In this document: positions 55,801-62,561 of the stretch, piece after piece
Layout: every line of letters starts with the position of its first letter
Position numbering within the stretch: position 1 is the first letter of the stretch
Origin: Bedellia somnulentella
Lineage: Eukaryota > Arthropoda > Insecta > Lepidoptera > Bedelliidae
Assembly: GCA_963576735.1 (NCBI GenBank)
Contig: OY755176.1
Location: 11,517,423 to 11,581,422, forward strand
Direction of reading: 5' to 3'
DNA: 64,000 bases
The notes under the pieces: generated by a model
Seen by the model: only the letters and a program-made list of their open reading frames with translations
Databases searched by the model: none
What the model was told of the DNA's origin: nothing
Translations under genes and position numbers: made by a program

Positions 55801-58603
55801 TTATTATCGCCTGGTCTGTTGTTAAGGTAGAGAGATATTATATTTTGTATTTAAAACTACTTTAAAAATTCAATTTTGGCCGCATAAAACCTAAAAACCT
55901 ACCTTTGTGCGAAGGGCAATCATTAGTATGATTAATATATTTGACTTTTTGTGGCAACAGGTAAGATATACTGGCCATTACACCCACTTTGTACTACTGT
56001 GTAATTTTTGATACCGCGATGTAGGATATGAGAGAGACGCTGATAGTTTGTTTCATAGTCATGGTTGTTATGTATATCAGTCTATTTATATTCTATACAT
56101 AGAGAACTTAACTAAATAGACTGGAAACCAAACGTAGTTTAGTAAAAAAAAACTAAAAGAATTCCGCCAAAAACTAATTGACCCTGCTCTCTGATTGGTT
56201 GATTTAATGTTCTGACCTTTGTTGGCCATACATTTACTTCGCGAAAGTCAGTGGCAATAAACTGAACCCCTTACGGATGATGAAATTGTTTGTTTCTTCT
56301 CTTTTGAGTCCTCAATGATTGTGTATTATTATTAATTGTATCTTTAAGTTATTATTTCTTGCCACAATTCATTATTATACTGTTCTGGGCTAACTTGATG
56401 TGTTCACTATGTATTAACTAATTTTTTTTATTTGTGCAGTTGCAGCAATGTCCTGTTCGGAGGGCGGCATCCACCCGGTATGGCTGTTATACCTGGCCAT
56501 CGCGCTGGGTGTCATGTTCGTGGTGATGCTGCTCATCAACTGTTTCCTGTGCACCGCCATGACGTGCTCCTGCACTAGGACTGATGTGAGACTATTTTGA
56601 TACTACTGTGAGAACAGGAGCCTAGTACGAGCGCTATCTTAAGATACACACTGAGCCCGCCGGGCCGTCGATATTGCCCGGCGGCCTGTGTTGTAAGAAT
56701 TATGTCCAACCTATGCATGGAAACTAGACCGCCGTCATAAAGTCGAGACATATACGACACGATATCGGTTAGAATACGTTGACAGTATACGATACTAAGT
56801 TTGTGCGATAGAGATAGCTGTTTTATTCCACGCTATATCTAGTTAAAAGGTCGCTCATACTAGGAATGCAGCTTGGATATACTTGATACACTACCGTGTG
56901 TTTATACTTACATTGATTTTTAAAGACTTTGATTAAACTGTCAGACATCTGAAAAAGATTCCGTGGATTTACGAGTAAGCCCGACAATGTGAATTCGTGA
57001 GCTGCCATTATATGCGCGGACATGAGGTCACCACAATATGTAGATATTAGAACTGAGATAACTGAAATAAGTTTTAGAGCTACTTTACTCTTGTAATGCA
57101 GGTCTACCTTCGGCAACTGGTCTATAAAGATACCGTACATATCTAGTTGCTTACAATTTAGACACAAGCATTTGGAAAACTTTAAGGTATAAAATAAAAA
57201 ATAAAGGTTCCATCCAAATGAGAGCTGATATTATCATTGCAACAATCAGTTTAAGAACTACAGTAGGGTACTGACACCCGCGGCAAGAGATATGTTACTG
57301 CTACTTTAAGCCAACACTACATTTTGATTTAAGATATTTAATTATTTTGTTATGAACTGTACATGTTTAATCATTCTTTTAATATTCCAATTCAACGCGA
57401 CAACCAATAATATGGTGTTTTTTGTTGCAGGTGATAGAGAAAGACCCGTCCGTGGTAGAAGACTACGATCCCTACCGCAGTTGGCACGGCAGCCAGTATG
57501 GCGGCCGGTACCCGTCCTCCACTATACATTCTACCAGGTACCGTGAAACTAGTAATTTAATAAAAGCGGTCCGCAAATATCTGAATAAGCATATGCTTGT
57601 GTGAGAAAATAGGTTATTGTGAGTGAAGTGATGTAGGTTTGATGGGATCGTATTGAGCGAACGATAAGCGCTCCTGATTACGTATCTTTTGCGACTTCGT
57701 CAAAACGTACACCAATTGATGACATATAGTTCGTTTAGTATCTAACAACCTAGGATGTATGATTTAATTGAATGTTAATCTAAGTTTAATAGTTTACGGT
57801 GCTTTTATCATTTGTATCCAATGAAATAATAAAAATATAAGAAAAACATTTTGCACAACAGACCAAACTGTTCTTTAGTTATAACATGACAAAGATAAAC
57901 AGAATAATCTAAATTTATATTAATCTCTATATACTGTTTATAGCTTTGAACCGGATGCCAGTGCAATAATTATCATAATAACTCGACACATATCTTGTTC
58001 TATTAATAACATTGAATATCGTTGTAGAACAGTACAACAATAGAAAACGTATATAGACCATTTCCTTCCTTGACGTACTTAATTAAAAATAGCCGAATAA
58101 GATTTTCGTATCACTAAAGGTCGATCATTTTATTAGTAATTTTAAGTTATCAAGACTAATAAAAATCTGGGGGATCTGCCTGATTTGAGAGTTGATTTCT
58201 ATTTACTTATTACGCTCAGGTTATAAAATACATAGATTTAGAAATTCATACTCAATTTAGTTATCTGTGGTATTTTAGAGTTCCAGCTATATCTTGCATC
58301 CATCTAACAATGTATAAAGTCACGCCTATATTCCAGATAATCTTCACTTCGTGCAATCTTTGCAAATCTCTGGCTTCATACTCAATACATTTTCGCATTG
58401 TACTAATAGTTGAAAATATTCTCTAAGAGCCTATAATGATCCTAGAGATGGACCATGCGCGGAAGTAACTTAAATCAACAAAAAGAATTGGACTAACAAT
58501 AATTATAATTTACAGATCAGTATCAGATAACAGCGACCACTACGCGATCGTGCAGTCCAGGCCGGGAAGCAGACATTCGGGAATGCACAGGAATAGACAC
58601 TAA
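34822..58603 (+). CDS. ZP-domain transmembrane protein (11 exons, ~394 aa)
   Basis: Exons: 34822-34881, 48905-49026, 49788-49896, 50735-50847, 51265-51377, 51942-52020, 53864-53994, 54324-54440, 56440-56585, 57431-57537, 58516-58603; all joins are GT-AG and in frame. Signal peptide MCSVILCVLLLSFTGGLQAQ, then a ZP domain from about residue 30 to 275 with ten cysteines (TATCKNG, TPPC, EYC, VITC, KNC, GCP, FQC, AIC, ACQ, YDC). This is a ZP-N then ZP-C layout and uses the familiar insect ZP phrases SMFRFPDSSQVNFQCDI and CQVYDC. A transmembrane helix (VWLLYLAIALGVMFVVMLLI) follows around 295-318, with Cys-rich inner border (CFLC, TCSC) and a 65-70-residue Tyr/Ser-rich tail. Such proteins build apical extracellular matrix and cuticle. 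No clear furin site is seen between ZP-C and the membrane. I cannot assign it to a named fly ZP gene. Intron 1 (14 kb) holds most of the repeats. Confidence 0.92.
34882..36930. other. ZP intron 1, first 2 kb
   Basis: AT-rich. A GC-richer patch at 35600-35700 (ggcacgatggccaagctagc) resembles a repeat but is not identified. The 106-aa minus-strand frame at 35218-35538 is AT-coded and unsupported. Confidence 0.5.
36938..37949. mobile_element. ~1-kb element with AACCGACTTCA inverted ends
   Basis: Inverted ends AACCGACTTCA (36938-36948) and TGAAGTCGGTT (37939-37949). Inside are two related segments about 300 bp apart ('cccctcgatttcctgggacg' at 37455 and 'cccctcgatttctccaggat' at 37751) and an inserted SINE-C piece (37312-37442). 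Short frames over it (60-82 aa) have no known motif. Class not assigned. Confidence 0.65.
37312..37442 (-). repeat. SINE family C fragment
   Basis: 'cacgtaacattgtcacctga', 'gcttggacagtgttctcacg', 'caggcctatcggcgttttga', nested in the preceding element. Confidence 0.75.
37950..39540. other. ZP intron 1, unexplained middle part
   Basis: Open frames of 62-98 aa (for example minus strand 38693-38989, with AKKAGRYGLGVSRRG) have no motif I recognise and no splice signals. The block 'ggagcgaagcgagcaattgc' (39306) echoes 'gcgaagc/gcttcgctc' runs at 40310-40335, so 39270-40350 may be one degraded element around the helicase relic. Confidence 0.4.
39543..40071 (-). pseudogene. Pif1-like helicase relic, probably from a Helitron
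   Basis: Minus strand: one frame reads VVDVVYAPNSDCNASNETPA and LVKFDNYTGPTLCSG, ending with RKQFPLTV. Reading then switches frame to AYAITIYKSQGISLDRAVID and GLTYVACSRVRSYQGLMLDP. 'AITIxKSQG' and 'GLTYVAxSRV' are helicase motifs V and VI of the Pif1 family, as in the RepHel protein of Helitrons. A one-base frameshift near 39785 and loss of everything upstream (Walker motifs, Rep) make it non-functional. Confidence 0.8.
40072..42640. other. ZP intron 1, unexplained
   Basis: No gene recognised. Open frames exist on both strands (plus 40857-41138, 41066-41365; minus 41839-42132). The last, containing VYPYKGHKVKGFSFLLGLSH then a Leu/Glu-rich stretch, is the most protein-like but I know no family for it. 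Repeats are likely but not identified. Confidence 0.4.
42830..43510 (+). pseudogene. maT/mariner transposase relic
   Basis: Frame-broken plus-strand fragments in transposase order: RIRRNPIRKKKIMAKNMKIP (DNA-binding domain), GISNIHFCDKA (catalytic core block), QRFGWT/WLDVKLNTSKDRPL, then PYLNPLDYCLWYILEGRF, the 'NPLDY.LW..LE' signature that carries the third catalytic acidic residue of mariner-type enzymes. Many stops and indels. I compare it with the lepidopteran maT group from motif memory. Confidence 0.8.
43511..44829. other. ZP intron 1, nothing recognised
   Basis: AT-rich. Open frames at 44075-44312 are unsupported. Confidence 0.5.
44830..44945. other. GC-rich island in ZP intron 1
   Basis: About 115 bp of clearly higher GC ('gcgcggtaggctagctggtc', 'ctctgcagccccggctgcgc') in AT-rich intron. 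No convincing exon on either strand. Could be a repeat fragment or a regulatory element. Confidence 0.3.
46470..46690 (-). repeat. Dispersed repeat family A
   Basis: 'tatactcacgaccataaatc', 'ggggtagccagagctttaga', 'gtgatgggtctcaaaccgca', 'gacattctaagccagcacta'. A minus-strand frame of 85 aa over it is repeat-derived. Confidence 0.85.
46890..47040. other. GC-rich exon-like island in ZP intron 1
   Basis: High GC ('gatcgtgcgcgcgcgtcgcc', 'ctccagggctcgaccctcgg'), open on both strands (plus 46856-47047, Arg/Leu-rich; minus 46786-47028). No family recognised and no clear splice sites. May be a TE-borne or captured coding fragment. Confidence 0.3.
47041..48904. other. End of ZP intron 1
   Basis: A family-B-like stretch (47160-47225, 'cacttccatcataaacccca' to 'ttcttctcac', minus strand) and otherwise AT-rich sequence. 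Acceptor 'tatgaatatttcag' ends at 48904. Confidence 0.5.
50495..50690 (-). repeat. LINE C-terminal relic (family B), ZP intron 3
   Basis: 'gatcgcctaacaatatcgat', 'ctctctagcttcgtttacat', 'ccatcaatcttttcatacat', then 'cgtcggacgcctgctttttc'. Ends about 45 bp before exon 4. Confidence 0.75.
51408..51590 (+). repeat. 68-bp tandem repeat, nearly 3 copies, ZP intron 5
   Basis: Units start at about 51410, 51478 and 51546 with 'attccttttgctttttt', 'atataattgtacttctaata' and 'ttattttctgt'. It begins 30 bp after the exon 5 donor. Confidence 0.85.
52043..52732 (+). mobile_element. Helitron-like non-autonomous element, 690 bp, ZP intron 6
   Basis: Begins TCAATACATAGTATAAAACA, ends with the hairpin 'cccgtgcgaagccggggcgg' then GTCGCTAG, with A before and T after, as for Helitron insertion between A and T. 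The 5' end is 22 bp after the exon 6 donor. No protein encoded. Confidence 0.8.
53395..53515 (+). repeat. LINE C-terminal tail (family B), ZP intron 6
   Basis: 'tgtatgaaaagattgatgga', 'aagctagagaggtttgccag', 'tggcgatcaatagtctctgc', 'ctaccctaatgggaaataat'. It immediately precedes the palindrome at 53523. Confidence 0.8.
53523..53852. repeat. Perfect 29-bp inverted repeat split by a Helitron
   Basis: The arm 53523-53551 (TGATGGGTTATTTGCAATGT then GTATTTAAT) is perfectly complementary to 53824-53852. Removing the Helitron-like insert leaves a 74-bp hairpin with a 16-base loop. The right arm ends 11 bases before ZP exon 7 (53864). Confidence 0.9.
53567..53822 (+). mobile_element. Helitron-like element, 256 bp, inside the palindrome loop
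   Basis: Begins TCTATACTAATATTATAAAG and ends GGGGTCAGCTAG, flanked by A (53566) and T (53823). It includes 'gtttgtttgaacgctaggat', shared in style with other Helitron-like copies here. Confidence 0.75.
54515..54728 (-). repeat. SINE family C, ZP intron 8
   Basis: 'aacgttcacgccgaatatcc', 'ccgaaggggttggcagaggt', 'gtcacctggtgttcagagta', 'gggggcaggcctatcgccgt', ending in 'gccatgtgggtttcctcgcg'. One of the cleanest copies, without the tRNA-like head. Confidence 0.85.
54840..56430. other. Rest of ZP intron 8
   Basis: AT-rich with a GC-rich segment at 55695-55810 (cgagcgcgtgcatagtgggc ... cccactcgctgtgcatgca) that contains an inverted repeat. Its identity is unknown; it could be a MITE. Confidence 0.45.
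56621..56864. mobile_element. MITE family M2 carrying a nested M1 copy, ZP intron 9
   Basis: Ends CCTAGTACGAGCG (56621-56633) and the inverse of CCTAGTATGAGCG (to 56864). Between about 56643 and 56757 lies a diverged, inverted copy of the M1 MITE (tacacactgagcccgccggg ... aacctatgcatggaaactag). The flanking M2 sequence matches the uninterrupted M2 copy at 58631. The element starts 35 bp after the exon 9 donor. Short minus-strand frames here are not genes. Confidence 0.85.
57285..57322 (-). repeat. Family A end fragment, ZP intron 9
   Basis: 'cccgcggcaagagatatgtt' then 'ttaagccaacactaca', matching the 'gacattctaagccgacacta' end. Confidence 0.45.
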
Positions 58604-59540
58604 CTTGATAACACTAAAAATACCAGGAGGCCTAGCACGAGCACTATTTTATCATCACGATATCGGTTAGAATGGGATGACAGGATACGATGCTAAGTAT
58701 GTGCGAAAGAGAAAGCTGGTTTATACCACGCGATATCTAATTAAAAGGTCGCTCGTACTAGCTTTGCAGGTGTTTATATATAAAACATTACCTAATATCA
58801 AATTCCAGCAGTATCAATTTTTATATTTTAGTTATTTAATATATAAAAATTCAAATAATAAAAAACTACTTGGACTCAAAACTACAATGAAGGTGCTCAC
58901 AACTTGGTGATAGGTTTGTAAGATAGATTACGTTACCCACAGGTTATTCAGTACATTATGTTTAAGTTTTACGTGTGCCATCTACGCTGTACCTTTTAAC
59001 TATTAGAATCGAAACTTTTTCAATTTCTTTATTTCTGAGTGATAGATGTAAGCACAAAGATTCCGTCCTTCAAAAATATGTTATTAATATACTTAGTTGT
59101 TGAATTTATCATCAATATGTGCGTCATAAAACGGTTTTTACGCAACGTAAATAATAGTCTCACAGTATTCGAACACTACAAATTTATACGCTTACAATGA
59201 ATAAATCCTTAACTTTATAGAAACTAGTTTTACGAAACAAGTAATACCACATCAACTCTGTGAATATAATTTAGTACTAGATAAAGTTAAATATATGTTA
59301 AGTATTAAGTAGCAGCTTTGTCAACTAATTGATTATAGATTGTTATAAATAATATGTGTGTGATTTATAATGTATTTGATAGATTTAAAATTGAGTGCTC
59401 AATATCTTTTTTGTAATTATTATCGTCATTAGTCAAGAAGTAGCAACTCTATTTCAAAATCTTTATAAATAACTTTATTACTAAAACAGTGTTATGTGTG
59501 GTGAGTAATAAATATATGTAAACTATAATTTGTTTTATTC
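58604..59540 (+). other. ZP gene 3' UTR region
   Basis: AT-rich sequence after the TAA. Several AATAAA signals (for example near 59203 and 59505) could end the transcript. It includes the empty M2 MITE 28 bp after the stop. Confidence 0.5.
58631..58762. mobile_element. MITE family M2, uninterrupted copy in the ZP 3' UTR
   Basis: Begins CCTAGCACGAGC and ends with the inverse of CTAGTACGAGCGAC. The interior 'cacgatatcggttagaat' matches 56755-56775, showing the M1 insertion point. The 77-aa frame at 58677-58910 is not a gene. Confidence 0.8.
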
Positions 59541-60102
59541 TACAGGATATGTACTAAAACATAATGAAGCACAATAATCATAATTTATTTAGATATCTTT
59601 CACATACACTTACTACATATATGTCTACATTACTTATATACATATAAATTTTTAAATATTTTATACTAAAAATAAGGTTTGCTCAAAACATAGCTAAGAT
59701 ATATAAATTTTATTTAGATTACAATATTCACTTAAATATAATAATTTCATTGGATAATTAAACATAATTCGAACTGTTTTACAGACACTACACTAAAAGT
59801 ACTAGGTTTGGACTAGATTAAAAAATACAACTTTATACTGGTAACTAGTCGGACAAAAATCAGATCTTTTCACTTTCTCCTCGATATAGGAATATAACTA
59901 AAATTACTTACTAATATTTATTTAAACATTGATACATGAATTCGCTAGAATGGTAACATCAAAGAGATGCGATACACTTGTATAATATAAGAGATGGGTT
60001 GGGTCTATAAATCAATCAGTCAAAAAGGGATGGTTAAGGAAAAGGAATGTAAAATAGAAGGACTCACGGATAGCGGTTAGTGGTTGGTGGTAGGTAAGTG
60101 GT
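59541..60102. other. Probable 3' UTR of the minus-strand gene
   Basis: AT-rich sequence between the convergent genes. Nothing coding is recognised. Confidence 0.35.
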
Positions 60103-60228
60103 CTAAGGTGATTTCTTGAGAAGGTGGTGAGCTACTTTCTGGTAAAGTGATCGTTTGTAGATACGCGGTTGGTGGTGGGGCTGGGGGAAGCCCAGAACAG
60201 CCTCGTCTTCGAACCAGTTTGATGTCGG
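60103..60228 (-). CDS. Candidate terminal exon of a minus-strand gene
   Basis: A good acceptor (tttattttccag) at 60229-60240 on the minus strand is followed by PTSNWFEDEAVLGFPQPHHQ, PRIYKRSLYQKVAHHLLKKS, P and a TAG. The KRSLYQKV...LLKK run recalls the 'R.LY..IE..L' helix of insect DM4/DM12-family secreted proteins, but the Cys-containing end of that domain is missing. A second frame is also open (DIKLVRRRGCSGLPPAPPPT...), so the frame is not certain. The first frame joins in phase 0 to the exon-like unit of the 137-bp array (NFNLE|gtaggg), which is why I prefer it. Low certainty on product. Confidence 0.4.
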   Translation of the reverse strand, partial: PTSNWFEDEAVLGFPQPHHQPRIYKRSLYQKVAHHLLKKSP

Positions 60229-60264
60229 CTGGAAAATAAATATATGATTATAACATTATTGTTA

Positions 60265-60530
60265 CTAATGATAGCGTGATAGCTCAGTGGGTAGAAAAGC
60301 GCTTATCGTGCAGATGATGAGGGTTTAAATCCCGGTTCGGGCCTGCACCAATTTATCTTTTGTAAAATCATATGTGTGACAATTTATCATGGTTGTTAAC
60401 GGTGAGGGAAAATATTGTCAGGAAACCCACATGGCTAAGTTGTACCTTTTCATGTGACAGTGTATTCGTACAAAACGGCGATAGGCCTATCACGTGAGCA
60501 CACTGTCCAAGCAAAACGTGGGTAAAGAAG
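60265..60530 (+). repeat. SINE family C with intact tRNA-like head
   Basis: The head 'tgatagctcagtgggtagaa' (A box TAGCTCAGTGGG) and 'gagggtttaaatcccggttc' (B box) are followed by 'ttaacggtgagggaaaatat', 'gtgacagtgtattcgtacaa' and 'actgtccaagcaaaacgtgg'. It shows the family is tRNA-derived. It is not a tRNA gene: no acceptor stem closes it. Confidence 0.85.
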
Positions 60531-61138
60531 TAATAAAATTATTACTAATGATAAAAATGTACATTTGCATATGGGGTTTCCCAAATTGCAACATTAACAT
60601 AACGATCAAATCAGTCAGTAATATAACGTAAAATAATAAATCCAAAAACATTAATCCAGTATGCTATCGAAAAAATTGTGTTATTCTAAGGACTATTATT
60701 TCTATCGTTTTTTATGTTAGGGGAGTCATTTTTAAAGTATTAGTCTGATTTCTTTCTTGACTTGCTTGTATGATTTTGCTACGAGTTGTGCAATAGTACT
60801 TAAAAACAGTTAAGTGCCTAAGGGGTGAAGCCATGTATCAATCTATGACAACTCCCATTCCTATAGCCATCCCTTCCTTAATGTCAAAAGGCAGATTTTA
60901 AAGTTCTCAACTTCCGAAAAGATCCGTCTTGGAATTCACACGAAATCACATTGATAATAAAACTTAGTTCACAAACAATGATTCATACTTATTCTAGGTA
61001 AAGGGAAAATGTTTGAACTTGACTACCATGTTTTCTTTGTGTTTATAATTATTATAATCAAACAACGCTAATATAACGTTTTACTATATGTATTAGACTT
61101 TGTTGTGCATGAAACCTCATGTGGGGATTATTTTACTA

Positions 61139-61320
61139 ATCAATAAAGGAAAGAAAAATTTCGACACCAGCAGGACTTGACACCAGTAAGGTGTTAAGAA
61201 GCAAGGAAAGACAAATTTCGTAACAGTGCCCGTGGTTACTTGGCACCATAACTCAGTTGGCAGAGCAACCGGGGCGTAGACCGGGCTACTTATCTTTTCT
61301 TGATTGATTAGCAAGTATAG
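61139..61320. repeat. Repeat with tRNA-like segment
   Basis: Starts with the 28-bp block shared with 27248 and contains 'ccataactcagttggcagag' then 'caaccggggcgtagaccggg', an A-box-like region. A second SINE type is likely; boundaries are uncertain. Confidence 0.45.
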
Positions 61321-61544
61321 GTATGATGTCCGCATTATGTTTTATGCCTATATTCGCGAAATAATAAATGACACATTATGAAGGGTAATAATCGGGTTTT
61401 TTCCCTCCGCCCATCTCTCTGACGTAGTACGCAATAGACGTCAGCGAAGAAATTTAACATTCATGTATGTTTTATAGGTGGGTGTTATAGGAATAAATTT
61501 GTTGCGAAACACACAATTACTAAATTTACTTTAATCAACCACTA

Positions 61545-61655
61545 CCACTTTGGTCCAAGCTAAACATGGGTAATCTGAACAACAGTTGACAATGTCATGT
61601 CATGTATCTCTGCCACCACTTCAGAGATATACGGCGTGAACGTTTTGAATTGATT
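61545..61655 (+). repeat. SINE family C, 3' part
   Basis: 'ccactttggtccaagctaaa', 'catgtatctctgccaccact', 'gagatatacggcgtgaacgt'. Confidence 0.65.
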
Positions 61656-62029
61656 AGGTAGTTTCAAGCAGATCAAGATGAGAAAAAAAATATCGTTAGA
61701 TTTAGTATATATGTGGCAATCGGATAGTATAATCCACCGTATTACATAAGGGCTAGCTGAATTAAATATGTCAGTGAACAGTGACTTTAGAACAATTTTC
61801 AAGTGCAAATAAATAATTTATATTCTTATCAATGTGGAATAATCAAAAAACCATGTTCAATTTAGCTTTTTATTCCTTATAATGTTTGGAAAAGTTTAAT
61901 TATACCAAGTATTTTAAGATGACTGCCCCTTGTGATTTATAATATACTAAATATGACTTTATCTGATAATTAAAATGGATTTTCATTCTAAACATTGTTT
62001 TATTTTGTAAGCATACGATGCGGCCAAAC

Positions 62030-62175
62030 GTGGGCCGCCTTATTCAAGAACGTATCGCAATAACAATCCGGCTAATGCTTGAAACGCCGGTTTTCAAAAC
62101 GGCCCTGCTTTAGATAACAGCTAGCCGTTATGTAACACGGCGGATTGTACAATCCGACTGCGACATATATACTAA
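62030..62175. repeat. MITE-like segment with CAATCCG inverted blocks
   Basis: 'cgcaataacaatccggctaa' on the left and 'cggcggattgtacaatccga' on the right are partly inverse. The right edge CTGCGACATATATAC (62158-62172) equals the right end of the TIR element (12596-12610). Boundaries uncertain. Confidence 0.4.
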
Positions 62176-62510
62176 ATCTAACGGCTTCTCAGTCCCAAAA
62201 CACATTAGAAACTATGTAGTCTATTTTTCATAGTTTTAAAGTGATTTGACGGGTCCAGTGTTGCTAGCTTTTTGTGATAAGCTAAAGCCTTATTTTTCAA
62301 AAGATGGCAACATATTTTTCTTTAATTTGTATTTCAACCGTCAAAAAAGTTTATCTGAATAAAAGATAGACTAAATAAAGTATTACATTTACTTAATGCC
62401 GTGAAGTTTCAAGATAAAATAATGTACAATCTATCTTACGTGTCCCAAAGTTCGAATGAAAGTACTGGGATAATTTAAATCAATGAGTGTTAGGAGGTGA
62501 ATTATGAAAT
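62176..62510. other. Nothing recognised
   Basis: AT-rich sequence between the MITE-like segment and the palindrome before the tandem array. Confidence 0.5.
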
Positions 62511-62539
62511 CTTTACGGATCCGTAAGGATTCCGTAAAG
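62511..62539. repeat. Nested palindrome before the tandem array
   Basis: CTTTACGGA (62511) and TCCGTAAAG (62531) are inverse, and the left half overlaps the palindrome ACGGATCCGT (62515-62524). It lies about 20 bp before the array begins. Confidence 0.7.
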
Positions 62540-62561
62540 GAATCGAACGATAATCCGGCAG

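Noticed and set aside
56575..57167. Minus-strand frames of 61 and 114 aa
   Set aside because: The first covers the nested MITEs and the second is AT-coded intron without known motifs.
60280..60350. tRNA gene
   Set aside because: A and B boxes are present but no acceptor stem pairs, and the sequence continues into the SINE-C body found many times here.
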